From an uncultured Bacteroidota bacterium (lineage in GTDB: Bacteria; Bacteroidota; Bacteroidia; Chitinophagales; Chitinophagaceae): 11,902 nucleotides of DNA. Location of the stretch: contig CAIVKT010000639.1 of the NCBI GenBank assembly GCA_903906615.1, positions 1 to 11,902 on the forward strand. Direction: 5' to 3'. Positions 1 to 7,967 of the stretch are shown piece after piece (the first letter of the stretch is position 1; each line of letters begins with the position of its first letter). The notes below the pieces were generated by a model. That model was given only the letters and a program-made list of their open reading frames with translations, was not told the origin of the DNA and did not search any database. A program made the position numbers and the translations under genes.

Positions 1-3000
1 GAGGCCACAGTGGCTATAGTGTCGTAGGGATAAGCCGCAATGCCCCGCTCCAGTATATAATGATCGGTAAGGACATCTATACCCGATGACCAACTGGCAT
101 ACACAGTCTGGTGATCTACCATGTGCGCGGTGAAATTGATCAGGCCCGCAGCGGAGTCTGCCACCTGCACCTCGCGTATGGGCGATGAGTACACCGTTGT
201 TTTGCCGGGCAGCGTCCATTGCAGGCGGTAGTAGAGTACAGCTGCGTTTGCTGCTGCCGCGGTGTCGGTGATCGCGTAATTGGCCTGGCGCAGTATATGC
301 GGCGTTACATTGGTCACGGTGTCAAACAACACCTTATCTACAGACCGCTCCACAGTATATAAATGCACAGCGGTATCTATGAGCGAGTACCACACAGCCT
401 GCACATCCTTGCCTGCCCTGTAAGCATTGAAGTACAAATAATCTGTAGCCGCAGGGAATGCAGCAGTAGGGCCGCCATCATTGAACCAGAATTCAGAGAA
501 TGGCTTTGCTTGTATTTCGGCAGAATAGCCCTGGTCGTAAGGCACCCAAGTCACATTCTTGTACGGGTAGTAAGCAAACACGCCTCCAGTATCATCACTT
601 AATATCCCATTCTCTGTATAGGTATTTCCGGGATGGTCGTACTGCGTGATGCCTAGCGAATACGCATCAGGCGGGCGCGTGCAGGAAGGACAGGAGGTGT
701 CGTTAAGTACATGTACCACTTCGCTATCCAACAGGTACAATGTAATACCGGCGCTGTCGGCGGGCATGTCTGTAGACTTGAGGGTATAGCTGCGCGGCAT
801 CAGGTATTGTGTGGCTCCCGGATTGGTGATCAAATCCTGCCTGTACAGTGTTACCTCCGCATTCTCAATATCTTGCCCATTAGGCTGTACAGAGGCCAGC
901 AGTTGGTTGGATAATGTATAATCTACCCACGAATTGCCGCTAAGGTTTTGCTGCAATGCGGTTGCGCCGCTTGCCGGGAATATGGTGTACTTGCGGTCGA
1001 AGATGTGAATATCATCAATAGCCATTCCATCAAAAGTAACACCGGGGTCTGCCGACATCACAAACCGGAAATGAATGATCTGCCCCGGAGCAGAAACAGG
1101 CAATGGTATCGAGGCCACATGCCAGCGGGTAAAGCCTTCTGTGTTCCACACATCAAAAGAAGAGTCGTACCAATTGGTGCCTTGCCCTGTAATGCCCAGC
1201 TTAGTCCAAAGCGTACCATCATAAGAATATTCCACCCAGCCCGCATCGCACAGGTCGGCTGGCCCGCAATTCTCAATCGCCATAGCCGCGCTGAAACTGA
1301 GCATGGGATTGGTGAGCGAAGAAATATCGAAGCAGGGCGAGTAAAGGTAAGACAGCTCCAGGTTGTTGTAATTACCTGTGAGGTTGGTCTTCCATGCTTT
1401 GGTGCCGCTGGCGGCTTTATATACTTTGCCGGTAGCGGGGGTGCCATACTGCCATGAGTCTTTAAAGCCATCGCTAAAGTAGCCTCCATCGCTCTGTTCA
1501 AAATTTTCGAGATAAGGATAGGACGCAATAATAAGGCTGTTGCGGAAGTGGTAATTGAGTATGCTGTCGTTAGCCGTATAGCTATCGCCCGCAGTGGTGA
1601 GCCACGTATTGATCGTATGCGTACTGCCCGGCAACACAGGCATTTCTTGTGTAAATGTGTGGTCTATGGTAGCCTTGGCTGCTATAGAGTCAATTGTATC
1701 AGTATATACAGGACCACCATCCAGCGAATAGGATACCTGCACATTGTATAGCTTGTGCGTAACTCCATTATGCACCTGTACCACTAATGGCTGCGGCGAA
1801 GACAGGCCGCAATTGGTAGGCAGCGGGGATACAACGCTTACCAGTTGGGCATCATTGGTAACGGTGTACATTTTAAAATTATCGAGCGTGATGCCGTTAC
1901 CATAGTTTACCGCAGAGATCAGCGAGGTATCATTTTGCCCAAAGGATATTTGTGTGCTGGTTGAAAAGTCTTTGCCGGCCTGTCGCATAGCATCCGTAAG
2001 CGAGAGCGACTGCACATGCGTGAGGTAGCCGGGATAGGCATTGAGGTTGTAGGTGTAGAATGCTCCGAAAGAAGTTGTATCACTGGCACGTGCCGTCACA
2101 ATATTGCCCGTAGCCGTCTTTGGTGTGCCATGTAGCAGGTAATCAAAGTCAACCCTTATCTCAGCAGATGCCGTATCGTAGCGGCCAAGATTGAAGGTGC
2201 CGACAAAAGTATTGCGGCTGCCATCGGGTAGGTATTGGTTGGCATCGAGGCTGATAGAACGGCTGCCGCCAATGGTTATATCGTCACTCACAAAAGAGCG
2301 CATCCGGCCTGAGTCATTGGTATTGAAATAGTCCCAATGTCCATTTGGCGACACACCCATGCTATCGTGGCTTACAGACAATACCGGCATTGTTTCAAAA
2401 TCATCGGTGAATGGCGTGGCGAGGTCAAGCGAATCATTACGGATATTCAGTACCGTAAAAGCGATTGTATCATTGATTGGCTGCGGGTCGGCAAGGTCCA
2501 GGTTATGCACAGCTGCTACTACATTGTAGTTGCCCGGCGAGGTATAAGCTATACCCGGTATGCTGATAACGGCGGTATCATTGGCAGGTATTACCGCAGG
2601 ACTGGTGAGCGTTGCCCATGCACCGCCGTTCACCCGGTAAGAGAGCAGGTAGTGTGCGCAGTCAGACTTGTAAAGATTGCGTAGCCGCAACGTGGTAAGC
2701 GTAGTAGCCAAAAACTGTGAACTGGTGTACATACGGCCATTTTGTGGCGCTATGATCTTGTCTATCATAATGTCCCCATCAGATACAGGGAGCGTACAGT
2801 TGCCTGTGTTGGCAGTGGCTATCAATGCCACACTGCGATAACCGGGTATACCATTGATCACCGGTTGTACAGCCACATAAGATTTACTGTTTAGCGGCAA
2901 ACCACTAAATGAATAAGCAGTATCAGCAACAGAATCTACCACCTGCATATAATAGCCTGTTTTCTTAAGCAGGTAGTAAGAGGTCGCGTTAGGCACAGCC

Positions 3001-5264
3001 GCCCAGTGTATATTCAGATAGCCGGGGCATTGCGCCGTATCGGCAACTACCACAGTTTGTGCATTGATCGCAAACTTTCCCGATGTGGCAACTTCAGTAG
3101 TATTATTCCTGGAGAGCCGTATCATACAGTTGCCCGAATTAATGGCCGGCGGCGGAAAATCATACAGCCTGGCAGTTGGGGCTATGGTGTCGGAAAGTGT
3201 ACTCCATAGTGCTCCACCAGTGGCCGAGAATTCCACCTTAAATGTATTGCCATCTGTGGCCGCATCCCAAAACACACGAAGGCTATCTCCTGTTGTATTT
3301 ATATTGTTCCATTGTTCACCACCAAGCGGGAATGTCAACTCCAATGTCATGGGTAATATGTCGTACGCCACCACATACTGCTGCGGACCGGCAGGCACAT
3401 TGTAGCCTTTTACTTTTACGGCATAGTTGCCTGCGGCGGGATTCATGATCGTTACCTGCTCCACATTATTCAGGTGATCGGCCTGCTCTGTGGCATTATT
3501 GTTCACATTGGCAGGCGTATTATCAGGTACTAAAGGTAAATGTGTAGTTGTTGCAGGGTCCGTAACAGAAAGATCGAGGTCGTTCACCAATTCTTTTGTT
3601 GCTACAGGGCTACCCGGCACATCGTTCCAGCAGAGCATAATCTTTATTTCACCACTATTTGCCGGCACGGCGATATTGATGATCTGCGAATCGCCATTAG
3701 TTATGGAGTTGCTGGTGTAGTGGTTGTTATCAATCATCTGCAAAGATCGGTACACATCCATAACACCAAAGCCATAACTGAAGTCGGGGCCGGGGTTACC
3801 TATGTCCAATGCACCATTGAGCATAATGGTCTTCAGCAGATCGGCCCTGGGTTGCGCGCCGCCATTGAGCTGCTTGTATCGTTGCGTTAGCAGCGCCATC
3901 CCACCCGCTACGTGTGGCGATGCCATACTGGTGCCTGCCGCCCATTCATACTCATCTATACCTATAGTAGAATATGCACCCAGCCCTATTGCCACCATAT
4001 CCGGCTTCAGGCGGCCGTCCTTCATTGGCCCTCTTGATTCATCGCTGGCCTCATACAAAAAGTCAGTGATGCTCCCTACTACTATATTATTCTTGGCCGG
4101 TTGGTAGCCACCGCCTACAGTCGCAAATCCCACAGGGTATGGCGAGCAATTGCCCAGCCCGTCATTGCCGGATGCAAATACATGCTGCACATAAGGATAC
4201 TGAATAGACAGCGTATCCAGAAACTGCGAATAGGCATCGTAAGTGCCTGCATAATCACAATCGCCGGCCACGATCTCGTAAGAGTTGTTAGTGATGGTCA
4301 TATTATAATCATGGTACAACGCGCCGGTAGCAGGTAGTATCAGGTCGTAAAAATGATCAATGAGCTGCGCATGTGGCGCCATGCCTATAGCAAGCGGGTC
4401 CACATTCGCAGCGCTGCCTACTATACCATTCACATGCTCTCCGTGATTGGACATCGGGGCAGGGTTGAAATTGGTAATACGGTCGTTTATATCGGCATGA
4501 TAGATACCGGAAGTATTATCCCCCACCCCTACTGTCACGCCATCGCCCAGCAGGCCATACCCGCCATTGGCGGGCGATGCCGCAGCCACATTGACCTTCA
4601 CAGCGGCCCTCGATTCAAGGTCGAGCGGCACCATGTCTGTAGCCGGGCTCATATAGCGCACTCCATACCACTGTGCAATGGCGCGTAGCTTTGCGCCTTC
4701 CACCATTACCTTATAAGAACCGTATTGCTCGAACGGCGAAGATACCACCTCGCCCCCCACCCTTGTTATGAATTGCCGGGCAGCAGCCGCATCTATACCG
4801 GGATAAAAAGAAATGAGCGCCTGAACGGTGCCTTTGCGGCTGGCCACATTATTCCATAAATAATGATCGGCCTTCCATTGCGGCTGCATATCTGTGATAC
4901 TGTATATTGCAGTACCTGCTGTTTTTTCCTTTGCCACCGGCAATTGTATCAAGGCGATATAGGTATTATCAGGCACATAGTCCATCAATGTAATGCCCTG
5001 CTGTTTTAATGATTCTTTTTGCGCTGATGTGGGTAATGTGCTGAAATGCACCAGCACTTCCATCGGATCGGCATGGGCAGGCAGATGCGCGACACTGTCC
5101 AGCCATCGTCCGGCATTGGCTTCCGGCACCACTATGCTCCCTTTTAAATAAATACTTCCTGTTGCGTTGCTTTCCTGCGCGACAGCCCCCTTGTGCAACC
5201 CTGCAACGATAGCTATAGTGCAAATAACCTGTAGGAAATAAAAAGCTCGTCTTACTAAAAACAT
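1..5264 (-). CDS. Giant secreted S8 (subtilisin-like) serine peptidase, multidomain, 3' end outside window
   Basis: An uninterrupted reading frame runs from an ATG at 5264 to the left edge (about 1754 codons, no stop seen). Residues 1-30 look like a signal peptide (basic MFLVRR start, hydrophobic core, AVAQ cleavage region). Residues ~30-225 look like a propeptide region. The S8 catalytic domain follows, with Asp249 (VGVGDNTSG), His274 (NHGEHVNG), oxyanion Asn367 (ASGNDG) and Ser446 (GTSMASPHVAGG). After it come a beta-sandwich typical of large S8 peptidases (LCWNDVPGSP from 544, LVNDLDL near 561), a PLGGE-type Ig-like module (~646), fibronectin-III-like segments, and two MAM/LamG-like jelly-roll modules starting near 954 (DDFE) and 1251 (YLENFEQ). 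The visible C-terminal part has VERS/YYRL-style repeats common just before type IX sorting domains. I infer a secreted or surface protease; the sorting domain itself is not visible. No clear ribosome binding site precedes the start. Confidence 0.93.
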   Translation of the reverse strand, partial: MFLVRRAFYFLQVICTIAIVAGLHKGAVAQESNATGSIYLKGSIVVPEANAGRWLDSVAHLPAHADPMEVLVHFSTLPTSAQKESLKQQGITLMDYVPDNTYIALIQLPVAKEKTAGTAIYSITDMQPQWKADHYLWNNVASRKGTVQALISFYPGIDAAAARQFITRVGGEVVSSPFEQYGSYKVMVEGAKLRAIAQWYGVRYMSPATDMVPLDLESRAAVKVNVAAASPANGGYGLLGDGVTVGVGDNTSGIYHADINDRITNFNPAPMSNHGEHVNGIVGSAANVDPLAIGMAPHAQLIDHFYDLILPATGALYHDYNMTITNNSYEIVAGDCDYAGTYDAYSQFLDTLSIQYPYVQHVFASGNDGLGNCSPYPVGFATVGGGYQPAKNNIVVGSITDFLYEASDESRGPMKDGRLKPDMVAIGLGAYSTIGIDEYEWAAGTSMASPHVAGGMALLTQRYKQLNGGAQPRADLLKTIMLNGALDIGNPGPDFSYGFGVMDVYRSLQMIDNNHYTSNSITNGDSQIINIAVPANSGEIKIMLCWNDVPGSPVATKELVNDLDLSVTDPATTTHLPLVPDNTPANVNNNATEQADHLNNVEQVTIMNPAAGNYAVKVKGYNVPAGPQQYVVAYDILPMTLELTFPLGGEQWNNINTTGDSLRVFWDAATDGNTFKVEFSATGGALWSTLSDTIAPTARLYDFPPPAINSGNCMIRLSRNNTTEVATSGKFAINAQTVVVADTAQCPGYLNIHWAAVPNATSYYLLKKTGYYMQVVDSVADTAYSFSGLPLNSKSYVAVQPVINGIPGYRSVALIATANTGNCTLPVSDGDIMIDKIIAPQNGRMYTSSQFLATTLTTLRLRNLYKSDCAHYLLSYRVNGGAWATLTSPAVIPANDTAVISIPGIAYTSPGNYNVVAAVHNLDLADPQPINDTIAFTVLNIRNDSLDLATPFTDDFETMPVLSVSHDSMGVSPNGHWDYFNTNDSGRMRSFVSDDITIGGSRSISLDANQYLPDGSRNTFVGTFNLGRYDTASAEIRVDFDYLLHGTPKTATGNIVTARASDTTSFGAFYTYNLNAYPGYLTHVQSLSLTDAMRQAGKDFSTSTQISFGQNDTSLISAVNYGNGITLDNFKMYTVTNDAQLVSVVSPLPTNCGLSSPQPLVVQVHNGVTHKLYNVQVSYSLDGGPVYTDTIDSIAAKATIDHTFTQEMPVLPGSTHTINTWLTTAGDSYTANDSILNYHFRNSLIIASYPYLENFEQSDGGYFSDGFKDSWQYGTPATGKVYKAASGTKAWKTNLTGNYNNLELSYLYSPCFDISSLTNPMLSFSAAMAIENCGPADLCDAGWVEYSYDGTLWTKLGITGQGTNWYDSSFDVWNTEGFTRWHVASIPLPVSAPGQIIHFRFVMSADPGVTFDGMAIDDIHIFDRKYTIFPASGATALQQNLSGNSWVDYTLSNQLLASVQPNGQDIENAEVTLYRQDLITNPGATQYLMPRSYTLKSTDMPADSAGITLYLLDSEVVHVLNDTSCPSCTRPPDAYSLGITQYDHPGNTYTENGILSDDTGGVFAYYPYKNVTWVPYDQGYSAEIQAKPFSEFWFNDGGPTAAFPAATDYLYFNAYRAGKDVQAVWYSLIDTAVHLYTVERSVDKVLFDTVTNVTPHILRQANYAITDTAAAANAAVLYYRLQWTLPGKTTVYSSPIREVQVADSAAGLINFTAHMVDHQTVYASWSSGIDVLTDHYILERGIAAYPYDTIATVA

Positions 5265-5370
5265 TCTGATGCCGGTTATATTTAGAATACAAGTTACTAA
5301 ATATTACGCATATATCCGGGCAGCAGATACATATCCTGCATTTGTATCTTTGAGGTGGTAATTTTTCTGT
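5265..5370. promoter_or_regulatory. Divergent intergenic region with a TAnnTTTG promoter element for the rightward gene
   Basis: This 106-nt AT-rich spacer separates the leftward peptidase gene from the rightward small membrane protein gene. TATCTTTG at 5345-5352 matches the Bacteroidota -7 consensus TAnnTTTG exactly and lies 18 nt before the ATG at 5371. I see no good TTTG -33 element at the expected spacing. For the leftward gene only a weak match (TAACTTG) is visible, so its promoter is not assigned. Confidence 0.45.
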
Positions 5371-5655
5371 ATGAAATTTTTAGAAAATTTTGTAGAACTC
5401 ATTTACTGGTGCCTCATTTGCATCTCGCCTACACTACTATTTGGGTTCGTGGGCCTGGTGCTTTACCACCACTATGGAGGTAACAATGTAGGTATTATGC
5501 TGCTTGTACTGTTGAGCACATCAGGCCTGGGATGCGGCATTTACTTTGCCGAGCGCATCAGGAGAACTGTGGGTTGTGCCAACTTTATGACCCGCACATC
5601 ATGGGCTGATCAAAACAAAAAAGATAAAGAACCGCGTCAGATGAATGACAACTGA
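5371..5655 (+). CDS. Small two-helix membrane protein, unknown function
   Basis: Encodes 94 residues that I do not recognise. Residues ~10-33 (WCLICISPTLLFGFVGLVLY) and ~40-58 (GIMLLVLLSTSGLGCGIYF) form two hydrophobic segments compatible with a membrane hairpin. The rest is a polar, charged tail rich in Lys, Asn and Asp (QNKKDKEPRQMNDN), probably cytoplasmic. A TAnnTTTG-type promoter element sits 18 nt upstream of the start, which supports real expression. The 3' end overlaps the end of the convergent DUF1501 gene by 19 nt. The protein could be a species-restricted inner-membrane protein; no catalytic motif is visible. Confidence 0.72.
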   Translation: MKFLENFVELIYWCLICISPTLLFGFVGLVLYHHYGGNNVGIMLLVLLSTSGLGCGIYFAERIRRTVGCANFMTRTSWADQNKKDKEPRQMNDN

Positions 5656-6836
5656 GCATACTTACCACCAAGCACATCGCGCGGGTTGGTTTGCAGCCAT
5701 TTATCCAGCACAGTGGCATATACTTCTTTAAAGTCAACCGAATACTTCAGATCGCCTTCATCAAGATCGGTAAGGCCGGGCAACTCGTTATACAGCCCGG
5801 CCTTCTTCAGCCCGCCGCCTATAAAGAACATATTGCTGGCCGTGCCGTGGTCGGTACCATTGCTGGCATTCTGCGCTACCCGCCGACCGAATTCGGAAAA
5901 CGTCATGATCAGCACATCATTGAAACGGTCGTTTGCTTTCAGGTCGGCAACAAAAGCCGCCAGCGCATCATCCAGTTGCGTGAACAGCGCATCCTGCCTG
6001 CCGTTTTGGTTCACATGCGTATCAAAGCTGCCGTGCGATACATACATCACCTGAGTTTCTGCGCCTGATACAATGAGCGAACCAATGGTCTTCATGCGCT
6101 TGCCTATCTGCGTATCCGGGTAGGACTGAGTAGTGCTGTTTATCTTACCTTGCGCGTAGATGTAATCGGCGGCAGAGGTTGTTTCCCGAAGCGTCTTATA
6201 GAGGTATCCGGCCAACTGAGCCTCATGCTCTTCCTTATGGTCTGCAATTTTCTTAAAGTAGTCATTGGCAGCGGCAGCATGAAAACGATTGATGTCATTT
6301 ACCGCTATGGCTTTGCGCTCTGCACCCTTCATCGCCAGGCTTAGTGTATCATCCACTTCTATAGCCAGTGCATTGTGTGCATTGCCATTAGCCGCTGCAT
6401 TATCAAGGTAGCGGCCTATCCAGCCACTGGTGATTATCTCCTTCGAGGTGCTGCCCGACTGCCATATATCCATGCTGCGAAAGTGCGACCTGTCGGGATG
6501 CGGATACCCTACTCCATTGATGATGCTCACCTGCCCGTCATCGTACATCTGTTTTACGTTCTTAAATGCGGGGTTGATGCCTACTTCGTCTGTAAGCGCC
6601 AATACCTTTTCCCTTTTGATGCCTATCTGTGGCCTGCTGCTGTAATAAATATCGTTGCGATACGGGATGATGGTATTAAGACCGTCATTGCCGCCGGATA
6701 GTTGTATCACCACCAGCACTTTATTGCCAGGCTTGCCCATAGGCCGGTATTCAAACCCTTTCAAAAACTGCGGCACCATCAGTGATGCGCTGGCCAGTGA
6801 GCTGAGCTGTATGAATTTCCTGCGTGATAACGCCAT
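5637..6836 (-). CDS. DUF1501 family exported protein (alkaline-phosphatase-like fold)
   Basis: Encodes 399 residues, the usual length for DUF1501 (PF07394). The N-terminus MALSRRKFIQLSSLASASLM carries a twin-arginine-type export signal (SRRKFIQ followed by a hydrophobic stretch). Family landmarks are QLSGGNDGLNTIIPY (45-59, with GGND at 48-51), HPDRSHFRSMD (113-123), GSFDTH (269-274), SEFGRR (314-319), GTDHGT (327-332) and the C-terminal KEVYATVL...DVLGG. The family belongs to the alkaline phosphatase/sulfatase superfamily, but no substrate is established; the conserved Asp/His residues resemble a metal-binding site. It follows the DUF1800 gene by 13 nt with AAAGGAA just before the ATG, so the two form an operon. 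The reading frame is intact even though the upstream partner is interrupted. The 3' end overlaps the convergent small membrane protein gene by 19 nt. Confidence 0.93.
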   Translation of the reverse strand: MALSRRKFIQLSSLASASLMVPQFLKGFEYRPMGKPGNKVLVVIQLSGGNDGLNTIIPYRNDIYYSSRPQIGIKREKVLALTDEVGINPAFKNVKQMYDDGQVSIINGVGYPHPDRSHFRSMDIWQSGSTSKEIITSGWIGRYLDNAAANGNAHNALAIEVDDTLSLAMKGAERKAIAVNDINRFHAAAANDYFKKIADHKEEHEAQLAGYLYKTLRETTSAADYIYAQGKINSTTQSYPDTQIGKRMKTIGSLIVSGAETQVMYVSHGSFDTHVNQNGRQDALFTQLDDALAAFVADLKANDRFNDVLIMTFSEFGRRVAQNASNGTDHGTASNMFFIGGGLKKAGLYNELPGLTDLDEGDLKYSVDFKEVYATVLDKWLQTNPRDVLGGKYAQLSFI

Positions 6837-6849
6837 GATGTTCCTTTTT

Positions 6850-7455
6850 TTATGTTAGTTGATATTCGGGCAACTCCATCAGCAGTATGGTGAGGCTCTT
6901 GATGTACTCTTCGTCACTGTCATTATCGGCAAATGTGGTCACCTGCTTCAATCGTTCTGCGGGCAGCTTCACCGGCAACAGGTAGGCTGCAATAGCTGCC
7001 GGCAATTCTGCTCTCTTGTATCCCCTCCAAAATGCCAGGTAGTTGCTCCAGTCTATGGTTACCTTACCCATTTTCACCGCCTTTGCGGGCTGTGTATCCA
7101 TCGTCACAGCATGGCGGTGGCCCTCAGTCATTTCGGCATCCGTTTCTTTAGCGCTCAGGTCCAACTCCTTTGATCCGAAAAGCGATTCGGGCAGCCGCAT
7201 CCTTATTACCAACGACGAGCTGTCTATCCAATTCTTACCTCCCGGCCAGCCAGCCACATTAGGCGGGTTAAAGAGGTATTGTCCCAATATGCGCTGCAGG
7301 TTGATAACCGTTTTATCATTATCAAACATCATGGGCAACAGGCGCTGGTAGCCCACCAGCAACTCTATAGGGGACTTTATTTTTGACCCCGGCATATCGT
7401 CTTTATAAAACCACTCGGCAGTAAATATCTCTTTGAGCAGGGAGCTGATGTTGTA
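6850..7455 (-). pseudogene. 3' fragment of the DUF1800 gene (C-terminal 201 codons)
   Basis: The native frame resumes at 7455 (YNISSLLKEIFTAEWFYKDD) directly outside the target duplication and runs to TAA at 6850-6852. It contains the C-terminal DUF1800 signature NPPNVAGWPGGKNWID (residues ~338-353 of the restored protein) and IRMRLPES after it. The first in-frame ATG is at 7395, but nothing resembling a ribosome binding site makes it a convincing start. The fragment is uncorrupted by other stops or frameshifts, which indicates a recent insertion. Confidence 0.85.
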
Positions 7456-7463
7456 ATTACTTT
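7456..7463 (+). repeat. Target site duplication, left copy (ATTACTTT)
   Basis: The octamer ATTACTTT abuts the left inverted repeat and is identical to 7968-7975 abutting the right one. Neighbouring bases on both sides do not match, so the duplication is exactly 8 bp. Counting one copy restores the DUF1800 frame. Confidence 0.9.
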
Positions 7464-7490
7464 AATGACTATCTGGTTAACTGAACCTAA
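7464..7490 (+). repeat. Left terminal inverted repeat of the element
   Basis: 27 bp beginning AATGACTATC and ending ACTGAACCTAA. It differs from the reverse complement of the right end only at positions 11 (T versus G) and 13 (G versus T). Confidence 0.93.
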
Positions 7491-7575
7491 CGAAAAGTCA
7501 GCCGTTTTGGCGTAGGTTACAAATAGTATAAGTTTTATAAATTGTTGGCATAGTTCTTTGAAATAATGAAAATAG

Positions 7576-7647
7576 CTACTCGCAACCTACTAAAAATAGG
7601 TTGTAATCATTGTTGTGATTAACAGTATCTATTTGTTTAACGAGTAG
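7576..7647. other. Potential branched RNA structure with three perfect stems inside the element
   Basis: An outer stem CTACTCG (7576-7582) pairs with CGAGTAG (7641-7647). Inside are two abutting hairpins: CAACCTA/TAGGTTG (7583-7589 with 7597-7603, 7-nt loop) and TAATCA/TGATTA (7604-7609 with 7616-7621, 6-nt loop). A 19-nt unpaired linker (7622-7640) follows. All three stems are perfectly Watson-Crick paired and the first two helices are directly adjacent, so they could stack. On the minus strand the structure spans the end of the 68-aa gene and could act as a terminator or 3' stabiliser, though no U-tract follows. On the plus strand it follows a boxA-like GTTCTTTGAAAT (7553-7564) and could be a small RNA. 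Confidence 0.5.
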
Positions 7648-7835
7648 TGGGTAAACTGACCCCAAAAGAAACCGATGATTAGCGTTATCGAGGCGATTTC
7701 AACGGCACTTTTCAAGTCAATTGTCAACGGTTCTCGTACAAACGAAAACGCAGGCGCATTTTGCACCTGATAGGTAACATCATTCATTGTGAATTCGTAG
7801 GTGGTGGGGTTAAAGTTCTCAGGCTTGTCCACCAT
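7629..7835 (-). CDS. Element-borne 68-aa small membrane protein, unknown function
   Basis: I do not recognise this protein. It starts MVDKPENFNPTTYEFTMNDV, has a polar/aromatic N-terminal half (YEFTMNDVTYQVQNAPAFSF), then a single hydrophobic segment at residues ~43-61 (SAVEIASITLIIGFFWGQF) and a short polar end. The likely topology is a single-pass membrane protein with the N-terminal domain on one side. It lies wholly inside the transposon-like element and is its only plausible gene. It is much too small for a transposase and shows no DDE or HUH motif. TACTTTTG, an exact TAnnTTTG promoter match, sits 9 nt upstream of the ATG, implying a very short leader. The last codons overlap the branched RNA structure at 7576-7647. 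Alternatively it may be a decayed remnant of a longer passenger gene. Confidence 0.6.
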   Translation of the reverse strand: MVDKPENFNPTTYEFTMNDVTYQVQNAPAFSFVREPLTIDLKSAVEIASITLIIGFFWGQFTHYSLNK

Positions 7836-7844
7836 TTACGAAAA

Positions 7845-7852
7845 CAAAAGTA
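7845..7852 (-). promoter_or_regulatory. TAnnTTTG promoter element for the element-borne gene
   Basis: On the minus strand the octamer reads TACTTTTG, matching the Bacteroidota -7 consensus exactly, 9 nt before the ATG at 7835. The region upstream is very AT-rich (includes ATTAATTAAT). No TTTG is found at the usual -33 spacing. If used, transcription would begin almost at the start codon. Confidence 0.4.
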
Positions 7853-7940
7853 ACAATTATTCATTAATTAATTTGAGTTATGTCAACAATTTTAATAGCA
7901 TTTTTTAAACATAAAAGCCATTGTGTCATCATAAAAACAC

Positions 7941-7967
7941 TTAGGTTCAGTTAAACCGATAGTCATT
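7941..7967 (-). repeat. Right terminal inverted repeat of the element
   Basis: Reverse complement begins AATGACTATC and ends ACTGAACCTAA, matching the left end at 25 of 27 positions. Similarity stops sharply after the last A of CCTAA on both sides. The right repeat supplies the premature stop of the DUF1800 5' fragment. Confidence 0.93.

Larger units (their letters stand above)
7464..7967. mobile_element. 504-bp MITE-like transposon with terminal inverted repeats and a passenger gene
   Basis: The element is bounded by 27-bp inverted repeats (7464-7490 and 7941-7967, 25 of 27 positions identical) starting AATGACTATC. It is flanked by the 8-bp direct repeat ATTACTTT. It is visibly richer in A+T than the surrounding genes. 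No transposase is encoded: the only plausible gene is the 68-codon minus-strand ORF at 7629-7835. It would therefore have to be mobilised in trans by a related insertion sequence. An 8-bp target duplication occurs in several IS families (for example IS1595, IS66 and ISL3), but I do not recognise these termini and do not assign a family. The exact in-frame repair of DUF1800 on deletion fixes the boundaries. Confidence 0.93.

Noticed and set aside
1058..1528. Other-frame and opposite-strand open frames across 363-5292.
   Set aside because: They overlap the continuous peptidase frame, have unusual composition and no recognisable domains; they are shadows of the real gene.
7520..7528. Possible outward promoter at the element's left end (minus strand TACTATTTG) that could drive the DUF1800 3' fragment and DUF1501.
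   Set aside because: The spacing between TA and TTTG is 3 nt rather than 2, and there is no convincing -33 element, so it is too weak to claim.
7544..7562. Sigma-54-like sequence (TTGGCATAG then CTTTG) on the plus strand inside the element.
   Set aside because: The -24 GG is present, but the -12 dinucleotide is TG rather than GC at the required spacing.
7576..7647. Short-spaced repeats in the element as a CRISPR repeat or integron attC site.
   Set aside because: There are no regularly spaced direct repeats and no attC core (RYYYAAC/GTTRRRY) in the right arrangement.
7641..7662. Sequence GGTAAACTGACCCC near the end of the 68-aa gene, resembling the inner part of the terminal repeat.
   Set aside because: Only about 12 of 15 positions match and it is explained by the coding sequence; probably chance.
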